26,258 nt of DNA from IMG/VR virus record IMGVR_UViG_3300044630_004638, positions 1-26,258 of that record, one strand, 5' to 3'. Made by a program: the position numbers and the translations under genes. Positions within the stretch are counted from its first letter, which is position 1. Each line of letters begins with the position of its first letter. Positions 6,829 to 14,557 of the stretch are shown in pieces. The notes beneath the pieces were generated by a model. The model saw only the letters and a program-made list of their open reading frames with translations, was not told the origin of the DNA and made no database searches. This DNA comes from a virus.

Positions 6829-7640
6829 AAACATTCGAAGACCAATTATTTGTAACTGAAACAAAAGTTGGGAATATGGTCGTTTATAAAAACGACACTA
6901 TAGTAAGCAACTCGCTTACCCTGTATGGGGAATATGCTGAGGCTGAAATAGAAATTTTATCCAGATATTTAGATGAAACATCAACATATGTTGATGTAGG
7001 AACTAACGTCGGATACCATGCAATAGCAATAAACAAAAAAGCGGGTTGCCCTGTAATTGGCTTTGAACCACATCCAAATCACTTTGTAGTTGCCGCATTA
7101 AATTGTAACGAAAAGAATATCCAATTAGTTCATTCGGCAGTGGGAAATAAAAAAGGTATAATTGTACTCAAAAACTTTGATCCTGCACAAGAAGGTAACT
7201 TTGGCGATCTATGTGCTATCGACGGTGGGGGTGTTGAAGTCAACCTTGTAAAATTAGATGATGTTAAATTACCAGCTTGTACTGTTATTAAAATTGATGT
7301 TGAAGGTTATGAACTTGAGGTACTAAAAGGTGCTAGCAAAGTTATCAAACAACATAGACCTGTTATAATGTATGAAGCGATTGACATTAAAGATTGGGAA
7401 GAATGTCACAAATTTATGACTGCTAAAAAATATAAACAATATTGGATCGCAGTTAAAAATAAACCAGTAGCACCCACATTTAAAGAAACTGATATTGATC
7501 CATTTAATAATACTGGAGTAACCAATATTTTATGTGTGCCGGAAGAAAAAGAACAACCTGCTGATTTAGTTGAAGTAACACCCGGTGAACAATTTGCTGA
7601 TTGTTTAAAAAGAATGATGGGATATAAACTTGTATTCTAA
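6798..7640 (+). CDS. FkbM-family SAM-dependent methyltransferase
   Basis: A 280-aa methyltransferase. TYVDVGTNVGYHAI (63-76) is the SAM-binding motif I. GFEPHPNHF (88-96) holds the acidic motif II residue, with the EPHP form usual in FkbM proteins. KIDVEGYELEVLKGA (165-179) is the IDVEG(Y/F)E signature of the family. FkbM members O-methylate hydroxyl groups on sugars or small molecules. The substrate here is unknown; a glycan or the product of the neighbouring enzymes is possible. No Shine-Dalgarno precedes the ATG, and the start lies inside a large inverted repeat. Its stop shares a base with the next start (TAATG). Confidence 0.88.
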   Translation: MSDLTIQDHLKTFEDQLFVTETKVGNMVVYKNDTIVSNSLTLYGEYAEAEIEILSRYLDETSTYVDVGTNVGYHAIAINKKAGCPVIGFEPHPNHFVVAALNCNEKNIQLVHSAVGNKKGIIVLKNFDPAQEGNFGDLCAIDGGGVEVNLVKLDDVKLPACTVIKIDVEGYELEVLKGASKVIKQHRPVIMYEAIDIKDWEECHKFMTAKKYKQYWIAVKNKPVAPTFKETDIDPFNNTGVTNILCVPEEKEQPADLVEVTPGEQFADCLKRMMGYKLVF

Positions 7641-8467
7641 TGAAAGTCATATTAAACACAGTAATAAATTTACCTCTGGATCATTATCCCTATAGACATG
7701 ATTCTATGGTTCCAAATACTGTTACGCAGTTTTACGGAACAGATTCTCAACAACTACTTGAACGTAATTTAAAATATAGAACTAATTGGATTTACTCTGA
7801 TAAAGAAGTAACTTATCATTTTAATAGTGATGGGCTACGTATGAAAAAGAATCTTACGGAAATAGATGATAACTATATTCTGTTTAGTGGTACTAGTTAT
7901 ACATTTGCTGTAGGTTTACCTGAAGAGGATAGGTTCAGTAATACTGTAGCAAAAGAACTTAATTTAGATTTTGTAAATTGTTCCTCACCACTAAACAGTA
8001 TCAAAACACAAACTATTAATTTTTTTAATCTAATTAATAGTGGTTATAAATTACCAAAAATATTTGTGTTAGAATATCCTCCTTGCGAAGTATATTCTTT
8101 TTATACTAATGATAATTTTGTGTTATTTTATCGCAAACATATGCCGGATGAAACTTATTCTGAGCATATGAATTTGTATGATAAAATGAAAAATTTAGAT
8201 TTTTTATATCAAGAAGCAATTACTTATCAAAATATGATTCGTTCAGTATGTAAAAGGTTAAATATAAAATTAATAGAAATTAGCTTAGAGCGTGAAGATA
8301 TTTTCACAAAACAACATGTACCTAATTTAGTTAATATTAATATTAATAGTGATGATATAAACTTTTGCTATGCTAGAGATTATAGATTAGTTGGTGATAG
8401 ATATATAGGTCATCCGGGCATAGGAATACATAACAATATTCACGATATAATACTAGAATCATTATGA
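7640..8467 (+). CDS. SGNH/GDSL-like hydrolase
   Basis: A 275-aa protein with the layout of SGNH esterases found in surface-glycan loci. NSDGLRM (62-68) matches the N-terminal 'NSxGfR' motif that often precedes block I. YILFSGTSYTFAVGL (79-93) matches block I, with S86 as nucleophile and Thr where GDS has Asp. Near the C-terminus, HPGIGIHNNIHD, preceded by DRY, gives the block V His. Such enzymes remove or transfer O-acyl groups. The central part is poorly conserved, and I cannot point to the Gly and Asn of blocks II and III with confidence. It is coupled to both neighbours (TAATG and ATGA). An inactive relative is possible. Confidence 0.6.
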   Translation: MKVILNTVINLPLDHYPYRHDSMVPNTVTQFYGTDSQQLLERNLKYRTNWIYSDKEVTYHFNSDGLRMKKNLTEIDDNYILFSGTSYTFAVGLPEEDRFSNTVAKELNLDFVNCSSPLNSIKTQTINFFNLINSGYKLPKIFVLEYPPCEVYSFYTNDNFVLFYRKHMPDETYSEHMNLYDKMKNLDFLYQEAITYQNMIRSVCKRLNIKLIEISLEREDIFTKQHVPNLVNININSDDINFCYARDYRLVGDRYIGHPGIGIHNNIHDIILESL

Positions 8468-9108
8468 GTAGCTTAATCTTATATACATCCGGAAGCACTA
8501 AAGAACCAAAAGAAGTGATACACTCTTGGGAGAATATATACCGTTATGCTCATAATAGTATAGATGAGATGCAATTATCTAATAAAGATATAGTATTGAA
8601 TGTGTTTCCTGCTAATGTAATTGCAAATTATACAATAACAGCTTTACCTGCGCAATTAGCAGGTGCAAAACTTATATCAGCAAATTTTGACCCCTACACT
8701 TATATCAAATTGTTTAATAAATATAGACCCACAGTTATATCTTTAATTCCCAGACATTACGAATTATTAAAACATACTAGAGAATTTAATAATTTAAATA
8801 TGAGTTGTGTTAGATATATGGTTACTGGAAGTAGTACAATTACGCAAGAGATGATTGATGATTTTAGAAATAAAGGTGTTAATTTAGTAGCTAATTGGTA
8901 TGGAATGACAGAAATGCCACCGCCAATTTTTATTGGATATAATAGCCCACAGTTTGACTTTACTAGCAAACATCATATTGAATTCACTGACGAAGGTGAA
9001 TGTATTATTAATGGGTTTAGCACAGGAGATATCTTTGATGTGACTAACAAAGTTTTTTTAAGAAGAAAGAATTTACCAAATGGATCAACTTGGAAAAACA
9101 ATTTTTAA
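8464..9108 (+). CDS. Reduced ANL-superfamily adenylating enzyme (AMP-binding core)
   Basis: Only 214 aa, against 450-600 for usual acyl-CoA synthetases or NRPS adenylation domains. It begins directly at the phosphate-binding A3 motif (LYTSGSTKEPKEV, 6-18). It then has a recognisable A5 motif, WYGMTE (145-150), and the A7-like STGD (186-189). It stops around where the hinge motif A8 would be (FLRRKN), so the N-terminal subdomain and the C-terminal domain with the A10 lysine are missing. In A3, Lys and Glu replace usual glycines. It may still bind an acyl-adenylate, act with a partner in trans, or be degenerate. The intact frame and ATGA coupling argue against simple decay. The 3' end overlaps the next gene by 29 bp in another frame. 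Confidence 0.75.
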   Translation: MSSLILYTSGSTKEPKEVIHSWENIYRYAHNSIDEMQLSNKDIVLNVFPANVIANYTITALPAQLAGAKLISANFDPYTYIKLFNKYRPTVISLIPRHYELLKHTREFNNLNMSCVRYMVTGSSTITQEMIDDFRNKGVNLVANWYGMTEMPPPIFIGYNSPQFDFTSKHHIEFTDEGECIINGFSTGDIFDVTNKVFLRRKNLPNGSTWKNNF

Positions 9109-9655
9109 ACAACTAACAAATGATGACATTCCTCTGATAGAAGAATTTTGCATAGAATGTTCTAAATTGGGGTATGAAAATAACATATCATTAGAAGCGA
9201 TGAAGTTTGACAGTGCTATTTTCTTTGGAGCATTTAAAAATAACCAATTGTTCTCATTAGCAGGAGTTCACAAGTTCCCTGAAATTAATGACCATGCTTA
9301 TAGATGTTTATTTAGAGGAGCCCAGTTACCGGGGCACACACCTAAATGGAGCATGAATCTATTTGAAAGTGGTATACATTTTAGTCAATTTATGTATATG
9401 CAAATAAAACATATACTAACGTTTGACGAATCTGCTGAATTTTATATTACAACTAATATTGATAATTTAAAAGCAGGAGCAAGTACTAGATTACATAAAA
9501 CAATGATGCCTAGGATGGCGGAAAAAGGTTATTGGAATCTAGTAAATGCTAATATGTTATTATACAGTACACAACAAAGTGTATGGAAAATAAATGTTAA
9601 TAACTATATAAAAGACAGAGAAATCTATTTAGATAAATTAAATCAAATTATATGA
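9080..9655 (+). CDS. Unassigned 191-aa protein, possibly acyltransferase-like
   Basis: A soluble mixed alpha/beta protein. The first half (IFKQLTNDDIPLIEEFC, then IFFGAFKNNQLFSLAGVH) has the rhythm of a GNAT acyltransferase: a helix after the first strand, then a beta hairpin with a Gly turn. I see no clear acetyl-CoA Q/RxxGxG/A loop, so this is only a suggestion. FRGAQLPGHTP (residues 75-85) and the later TTNIDNLKAGAS segment look like active-site loops. If it is an acyltransferase, the preceding adenylating gene, which it overlaps by 29 bp, would make sense as a partner. The last 18 bases overlap the end of the convergent halogenase gene. Confidence 0.6.
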   Translation: MDQLGKTIFKQLTNDDIPLIEEFCIECSKLGYENNISLEAMKFDSAIFFGAFKNNQLFSLAGVHKFPEINDHAYRCLFRGAQLPGHTPKWSMNLFESGIHFSQFMYMQIKHILTFDESAEFYITTNIDNLKAGASTRLHKTMMPRMAEKGYWNLVNANMLLYSTQQSVWKINVNNYIKDREIYLDKLNQII

Positions 9656-10813
9656 TTTAGCTTTTGCTAGTATTCGGTATGAATACTCTGGAAAAGTCCA
9701 TTTTTCATTTGGAACTTTTAATGTTGTTTTATTCCCAAACATATTCCAATAGTCATTATTATATGGACCGTTTGGATAATACATCCCTACATAATATGCA
9801 GTTTCTTTGTAAATTTTGTTCCAAAGTTTATTAAATTTTCTCTCAGCATTAATATCACCTGCTAATTTTTCTACTAACTTCATTGGCGCTAGTATCAAAA
9901 ATAATCCTGTTGATTCTAACGGATCTAAAAATCCAGAACTTAATCCCAAACTAACTACATTCTTTTTCCATGGTGCATTATTGAATCCATTATTAAATGG
10001 TACTACAAATATTTTATCTTGTTCTATTCCCGGAGCACGTTCAATTAATTCTTGTTTTGCCTCTTCAATCGTTAAATGGTCTTTGTTAAATACATATCCA
10101 TTTCCTGTTCTATGTTGTAAAGAAATTCTCCATCGCCAACCTTTCGTCATACCAAAAGTTTCAGTATAAGGTAATGGCTTTTCATTTTCTAAATATTTTC
10201 CAGGTCCTGCAACTGCACAATTATTAACTAATAAATCATGCTTTACGTAGTTTGCTCCTAATGAGTTTCTTATAATTGATTTAAAGCCAGTACAATCAAT
10301 GTATAAATCTGCGGTATATTTACCTTTTAATCCTACTACTTCTTTTACACCATCATCATCTACTATTACATTTGCAACTTCATCAATGATATGTTTTACG
10401 CCATTTGGAATGGCTGATATGTCTCTGCATAAAATTCCCAATTTATTAGCATCTAAATGATATGCGTGGCTATGTTTTTTGGGATTGATAGTATATTCAT
10501 TCATATGAAAATCTTGTAGTTTTTCCTCACTCTCATCCTCACAAAATCTATGTATCCAAGTGTTACCTTCTTTGTTCCATCCAGTATGTTTGATGCAATA
10601 CTTGCGTACAGCACCACAATAGTCAAATAAATTTTGCTCGGTAATACCGACATGTTCTATAAAATCGTTAATTGTTGGCCAAGTACTTTCACCCACACCT
10701 ATAATTGGTATTTTATCACTTTCAATTAAGGTTATATCAAATTTTTTATTTTGTGCAAAATGCGCGGCTACCATCCACCCTGCGCTACCCCCACCTACTA
10801 TTAATATTTTCAT
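9638..10813 (-). CDS. Flavin-dependent halogenase, tryptophan halogenase family
   Basis: A 391-aa enzyme of the FADH2-dependent halogenase family, which uses O2 and halide to halogenate (usually aromatic) carbon. The N-terminal ILIVGGGSAGWMVA (3-16) is the dinucleotide fold with the family's GxGxxGW form. GVGESTWPT (39-47) follows. GWRWRI (225-230) matches the GWxWxIP signature except for Ser in place of Pro. K71 aligns with the catalytic lysine (K79 in PrnA), and E300 in GFLDPLESTG (294-303) aligns with the catalytic glutamate. It is shorter than PrnA (538 aa), like the known marine viral halogenase VirX1 of a cyanophage. The substrate is unknown and there is no flavin reductase in the window, so the host would supply FADH2. 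It starts by ATGA coupling to the upstream oxygenase gene. Confidence 0.9.
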   Translation of the reverse strand: MKILIVGGGSAGWMVAAHFAQNKKFDITLIESDKIPIIGVGESTWPTINDFIEHVGITEQNLFDYCGAVRKYCIKHTGWNKEGNTWIHRFCEDESEEKLQDFHMNEYTINPKKHSHAYHLDANKLGILCRDISAIPNGVKHIIDEVANVIVDDDGVKEVVGLKGKYTADLYIDCTGFKSIIRNSLGANYVKHDLLVNNCAVAGPGKYLENEKPLPYTETFGMTKGWRWRISLQHRTGNGYVFNKDHLTIEEAKQELIERAPGIEQDKIFVVPFNNGFNNAPWKKNVVSLGLSSGFLDPLESTGLFLILAPMKLVEKLAGDINAERKFNKLWNKIYKETAYYVGMYYPNGPYNNDYWNMFGNKTTLKVPNEKWTFPEYSYRILAKAKSYNLI

Positions 10814-12024
10814 AATTGTATCTCGTTGTTAATTAGTTCTTTAATTCTTCCAATTGGAATTTTGAATAACAGATGAATTCTATCAGAATCACCTTGATTA
10901 TCCGTACCGTGCAATCTATTAGTATTAACTAGATATGCTTTGCCTATCTCTAATACATATTTATTTTGTTCAAATACGAAATAACTTTCTTGGTTAACTT
11001 CAATAGGAATATGTATTCTAATATTTATATAATTGTCTGTGTGCAAATGTATTTTGCTGTTTGGAGGATGAGCAGTTATTACAAGTTCTTCTATAAAAGG
11101 TAGTTTTTCTATTAATTTTTCTGCAAACCCGAAATATAGTTTAGTTTTGTTCGTGGCATATGGTAATTTAGCATCCGGGGGGATAGTTTTGTCATTGAAC
11201 ACCGGAGATGGTATATCAATATTTTTTAAATTAGTTTGTACTGCGTATCCATAAATACCCACACTATCATCATATCCCGGAGGATATGATTTTGGATCTT
11301 TTGACAAATCTTTTTTTGGCGCTCCCCATTTTAAATATTCATAATTGTTTTTGACTATTTTATAATAATCTGTCAATTCGGTTAAATTAAACTTGAACTT
11401 TGGTAATTCAAAAATATCAAAATCAATTTTTGTTGGATCTAAAATATAGTCATTATTTAAAATTTGGTCAACGTCTTCTTTTTTAATTTTAAAAATAAGA
11501 TGTACACGATCATTGTCTCCAAAATTCTCAGTGCCATGTTCAATCGTTGTGTTAATTAAATATGCTTTACCTACTTCTAAACAATATTTTTTATTACCAA
11601 ATACAAAATAACTATTATCATTTGTTATTATAGGTATATGTATTTTTACAAATTCATCATTGTCTATATGCTGTTGAATTACAGTTCCAGGAGGATGTGC
11701 GCTAATAACAGTTTGTCTTACACTAGGAAATGAGTCAATGATTAACTTACCCATTCCAAAATATAAATCGGTTATTGTGTCAAAAAACCCGGTTACTTCC
11801 TCGTCATGTTTAATATCGTAAGGCGGACAAGGTAAGTTTGGGTTTTTTAAGTTACTTTGTATGGCCCAACTATAGATCCTATCAACTAAATGATCTTTTG
11901 TGTCAATGTTATTAGGTGTCCATTTTAACTGTTGAAAATTATTTACGATTTGATTATAGTATTCTAGTAAATGTTTTTGTGACACGTGTACGTTTGGCAA
12001 TTCTTTAATGTCAAAATTTAACAT
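10810..12024 (-). CDS. Tandem Fe(II)/2-oxoglutarate oxygenase-like protein (two fused domains)
   Basis: A 404-aa protein made of two similar halves of about 200 residues, each starting FDI.ELP and each with a double-stranded beta-helix of the aspartyl/asparaginyl hydroxylase-like type. Half one: H119 and D121 (QQHIDND), H163 (IEHGTEN) and R173 (NDRVHL). Half two: H328 and D330 (HLHTDNY), H372 (LHGTDN) and R382 (SDRIHL). HxD...H is the iron triad, and the Arg would bind 2-oxoglutarate. Both sites look complete, so both may be active. Shared stretches such as Q(S/T)NLKN and AHPP also align between halves. A strong ribosome site (AGGGAGG, 5 nt upstream) marks this start. Substrate unknown. Confidence 0.85.
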   Translation of the reverse strand: MLNFDIKELPNVHVSQKHLLEYYNQIVNNFQQLKWTPNNIDTKDHLVDRIYSWAIQSNLKNPNLPCPPYDIKHDEEVTGFFDTITDLYFGMGKLIIDSFPSVRQTVISAHPPGTVIQQHIDNDEFVKIHIPIITNDNSYFVFGNKKYCLEVGKAYLINTTIEHGTENFGDNDRVHLIFKIKKEDVDQILNNDYILDPTKIDFDIFELPKFKFNLTELTDYYKIVKNNYEYLKWGAPKKDLSKDPKSYPPGYDDSVGIYGYAVQTNLKNIDIPSPVFNDKTIPPDAKLPYATNKTKLYFGFAEKLIEKLPFIEELVITAHPPNSKIHLHTDNYINIRIHIPIEVNQESYFVFEQNKYVLEIGKAYLVNTNRLHGTDNQGDSDRIHLLFKIPIGRIKELINNEIQL

Positions 12025-12461
12025 TTAACCTCCCTTAACATACTAAAAACATGTTTGTTTGAGTGGTCTGATGGTACAGGTAATTTATTCATATAATCTT
12101 CTATCGCACCCGACCTTGAACTACCCTTCACACAATACAAATAAACCGTAGAATTAACATCAATGTTATCAATAAATTCAACTAACGTTTCTGCTTGTTG
12201 GTTATTCATTGCAATAGCATTTATAGTAATGGTAGTATTATTATAATATGGTATTGTTTTAGGACCTGTATGTTCTACATCATCAAAATAAAGATTAATT
12301 ACATTTTTGTGATTCTCTTTGAAATAAGGAATAGAATGTATTGACCCTGAGGAATTTATACAAATAAACGAATACGGATAACTATCAACGTTATCGTCAT
12401 TGATATTCATTTCAGTCATTAAAGTTTTAAACTTTTCTTGTGATAATCTTATAATGTTCAT
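12018..12461 (-). CDS. Cys-based (dual-specificity-like) phosphatase
   Basis: A 147-aa protein with a CX5R phosphate-binding loop: VYLYCVKGSSRSGA, C110 to R116, followed by Ser and Gly as in dual-specificity phosphatases. The residue before Cys is Tyr where most have His. LYFDD near 58-61 supplies a plausible general-acid aspartate. The family removes phosphate from Ser/Thr/Tyr, nucleotides or lipids. It sits between oxygenase genes and overlaps the upstream gene by 35 bp, so it is probably co-expressed. The start follows a weak GGA; the alternative Met15 (12419) has no visible ribosome site. A phosphate-binding but inactive protein cannot be ruled out. Confidence 0.65.
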   Translation of the reverse strand: MNIIRLSQEKFKTLMTEMNINDDNVDSYPYSFICINSSGSIHSIPYFKENHKNVINLYFDDVEHTGPKTIPYYNNTTITINAIAMNNQQAETLVEFIDNIDVNSTVYLYCVKGSSRSGAIEDYMNKLPVPSDHSNKHVFSMLREVKC

Positions 12462-13107
12462 TTAATTTTTCCACATCTTCTGTCCATATTTTACCGTATA
12501 GATGAATTCGGTAACTATTTCCTTTATTCTCAACACTATGAGGCAAAGTTGTATTTACCAAATAAGCATATCCAGGCTCCATATGTATTTCTTCACCATC
12601 GATGATCCACGTGCTGTTATCATTTGTAATAATAGGAATATGTATTCTAATTTTGTCAGGTGAGTCTTGATGAGTAATTAATTTTGTACCAGGGGCATGT
12701 TCTGTCACTAACCATTTTTTACTACGCACCGGTAGATTTTTTATTAACTCTAACGCATACCCATCAAAACATTTTCTAGGGTTCAACTTGTCATTGTCAT
12801 TATCCTGATATTCCGGTTTTGCACAACCATGTTCAAATGGCTTGGGACCAACATCACTGTTGTTCCAACACAATGTATAATATGCAGTTGAATCTGGTAG
12901 TATATGTCCTGTTACACCGGTTGGGTCGCTAATAGGAAATTGCCATATATGATGATTTTCTCCTATAATAAATTTCCAATCTTTATAATTTTTTTCTAAA
13001 TCATAATACCAAGTAAGTAATTTATCAATATCTACTGAGAAAAGTTTTACAACCTTAAAACCTAAATCTAATGGATTGTGGGCTTCTATATAACGTTTCA
13101 TTTTCAT
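12427..13107 (-). CDS. Fe(II)/2-oxoglutarate oxygenase-like protein
   Basis: A 226-aa member of the local hydroxylase family. H146 and D148 (THQDSP), H190 (LPHSVEN) and R200 (YRIHL) give the iron triad and the 2-oxoglutarate arginine. Between them is the shared IRIHIPI strand, then an 'F/W..dg' turn and GYAYLVNT. The N-terminal 120 residues are a specific cap, which includes an HGCAKPEY segment and several cysteines (C80, C95, C113). It is closest in pattern to the two halves of the tandem gene downstream. ATGA overlap with the upstream oxygenase gene; 35-bp overlap with the phosphatase-like gene. Substrate unknown. Confidence 0.85.
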   Translation of the reverse strand: MKMKRYIEAHNPLDLGFKVVKLFSVDIDKLLTWYYDLEKNYKDWKFIIGENHHIWQFPISDPTGVTGHILPDSTAYYTLCWNNSDVGPKPFEHGCAKPEYQDNDNDKLNPRKCFDGYALELIKNLPVRSKKWLVTEHAPGTKLITHQDSPDKIRIHIPIITNDNSTWIIDGEEIHMEPGYAYLVNTTLPHSVENKGNSYRIHLYGKIWTEDVEKLNEHYKIITRKV

Positions 13108-13850
13108 AATTTTAAAATGTCAAATATCTTATCTTCATGTATATCTGCAATAATATTAGCTCTAGTAGTTGGCCCAAAGTTTGTTGTACCGTGTATGATT
13201 TTAGTATTAATTAAATATATTGAACCTGGCTCAAATTTATATTCTCTATCATAATTTTCACCCCAGTAAAATTTACTATTATCAATTGTCATGGGTATGT
13301 GAAGTCTAGCCATATATCCATCTGTGTGTAAGGGAATAACATGTCCGGTTAAATGTTCTGTTATTCTAGGATTGAATATATACGGCGTTAGCCACTTAGT
13401 TATATTTTCCCACTCCCCGAACATATATTGGTTTAAGTAAATATTATTTAAATAATTAAAATCTTTGATTAAGTCTCCCGCATCATTATAATATATTCTA
13501 AGTTCTGGAAAATAATCTAAGTTTGCTGCCCATGCCGGAGGTAAAGGAACATCTTGTTTGTTAAACCAGGTTAGACTATATGAATTTTGAAGTAACATAT
13601 ATTCATTTTTTAGAATCCATTGGTAGTTGTTTGTATCTGTAGTAAATTTATTGTTTACTGATTCTTTGATATATTTGGTACAAGTTCTAAAATTAAATTT
13701 TAGATGTTCTAAATTTTTTGATACAGAGAAATACCATTCTCTCAATTTCTTAACATCTATCTTTTTGTTCAGTTTGATTACGTCCCATTCATTGGTTAAT
13801 ATAAAATCTTTGGTAATGGCATCTGTATTATAATTTTCTATTAATCTCAT
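13104..13850 (-). CDS. Fe(II)/2-oxoglutarate oxygenase-like protein
   Basis: A 248-aa paralogue of its neighbours. H175 and D177 (PLHTDGY), H220 (IIHGTTN) and R230 (TTRANI) form the expected triad and co-substrate arginine, with the shared strands ARLHIPM and SIYLINT between them. The N-terminal region (1-60) resembles that of the next gene (13847-14557): both begin with an acidic ENYN/KNYD start, an EWD or DWD.I.LN segment and a WY helix. That suggests these two duplicated from each other recently. ATGA overlaps on both sides. A hydroxylase role is inferred from the fold. Confidence 0.84.
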   Translation of the reverse strand: MRLIENYNTDAITKDFILTNEWDVIKLNKKIDVKKLREWYFSVSKNLEHLKFNFRTCTKYIKESVNNKFTTDTNNYQWILKNEYMLLQNSYSLTWFNKQDVPLPPAWAANLDYFPELRIYYNDAGDLIKDFNYLNNIYLNQYMFGEWENITKWLTPYIFNPRITEHLTGHVIPLHTDGYMARLHIPMTIDNSKFYWGENYDREYKFEPGSIYLINTKIIHGTTNFGPTTRANIIADIHEDKIFDILKL

Positions 13851-14557
13851 AATCTAATTATTTTTTGAATTTGTTCTGGTAATATTCTAGTAATTATGTG
13901 ACTACGTTTTTGATCGCCTTCATTGGTAGTACCGTGCCAATGTCCTGTATTTAATATATAAATATGTCCCAGTTTCATATGATAGTTTCTTTCTTTGTTC
14001 TCACCAAAATGAAACAAAGCATTTTCATGGGTTTCTACTGGTATATGTAACTTTAATACTTTGCTATCTATATGTTGACGAATATACATATTGGGATGAT
14101 GAGTAGTAATAATAGTTTGGCGAAAGCTATCTTCCCCTAATACATCTATCATATCATTTAAATATCCTGCACGAAACTTAGTCATTATCTTAGCATCATC
14201 AATAAAAGTTTCATAGTTTACTTCCGGAAATATATCTAAATTCGCTTGTACTGGTGGAGGTAAAGGCTCATATCTTTCTTTAGGCCACGCTAATGTTATC
14301 CCGTCTATTGGGCCACAATAATAACCACAGTAGCCTTCTTCAACCATTCTTTTGCTTATTGACAGTTCAAGTTTTTCAGGAAATTTGTTAAACGCAAATC
14401 GCATGTGTTGAAAATCTTCACATAATTGTTTATACCAATTAGTAAGTTTTTCTTCATCTAGTGTATAATTTAACTCAATTAAATCCCAATCATTTGTATC
14501 GTATAATAAGTGATTAGTAATTAAATCAGGGTCGTAGTTTTTAATAATTTTATTCAT
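13847..14557 (-). CDS. Fe(II)/2-oxoglutarate oxygenase-like protein
   Basis: A 236-aa paralogue. H162 and D164 (RQHIDSK), H208 (HWHGTTN) and R218 (QKRSHI) make the iron triad and 2-oxoglutarate Arg, with LKLHIPV and HIYILNT as the core strands. The Pro-rich PLPPPVQANLDIFPE segment (98-112) corresponds to VPLPPAWAANLDYFPE in the next gene, showing close kinship. The start directly follows the upstream stop (TAA then ATG), with GGGA about 8 nt before. An AATAAATA late-like element lies 19 nt upstream inside the preceding gene and could give this part of the operon its own transcript. Confidence 0.85.
   Translation of the reverse strand: MNKIIKNYDPDLITNHLLYDTNDWDLIELNYTLDEEKLTNWYKQLCEDFQHMRFAFNKFPEKLELSISKRMVEEGYCGYYCGPIDGITLAWPKERYEPLPPPVQANLDIFPEVNYETFIDDAKIMTKFRAGYLNDMIDVLGEDSFRQTIITTHHPNMYIRQHIDSKVLKLHIPVETHENALFHFGENKERNYHMKLGHIYILNTGHWHGTTNEGDQKRSHIITRILPEQIQKIIRL

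Noticed and set aside
8716-8723. AATAAATA in the ANL gene as a late promoter
   Set aside because: It arises from Asn-Lys-Tyr codons and no gene start lies at a sensible distance. The copy at 3529-3536 was set aside for the same reason.
9080-9108. Frameshift joining the ANL gene and the 191-aa gene into one protein
   Set aside because: The second gene has its own ATG and a plausible complete N-terminus. Out-of-frame overlaps are normal in this window, and no slippery sequence was seen.
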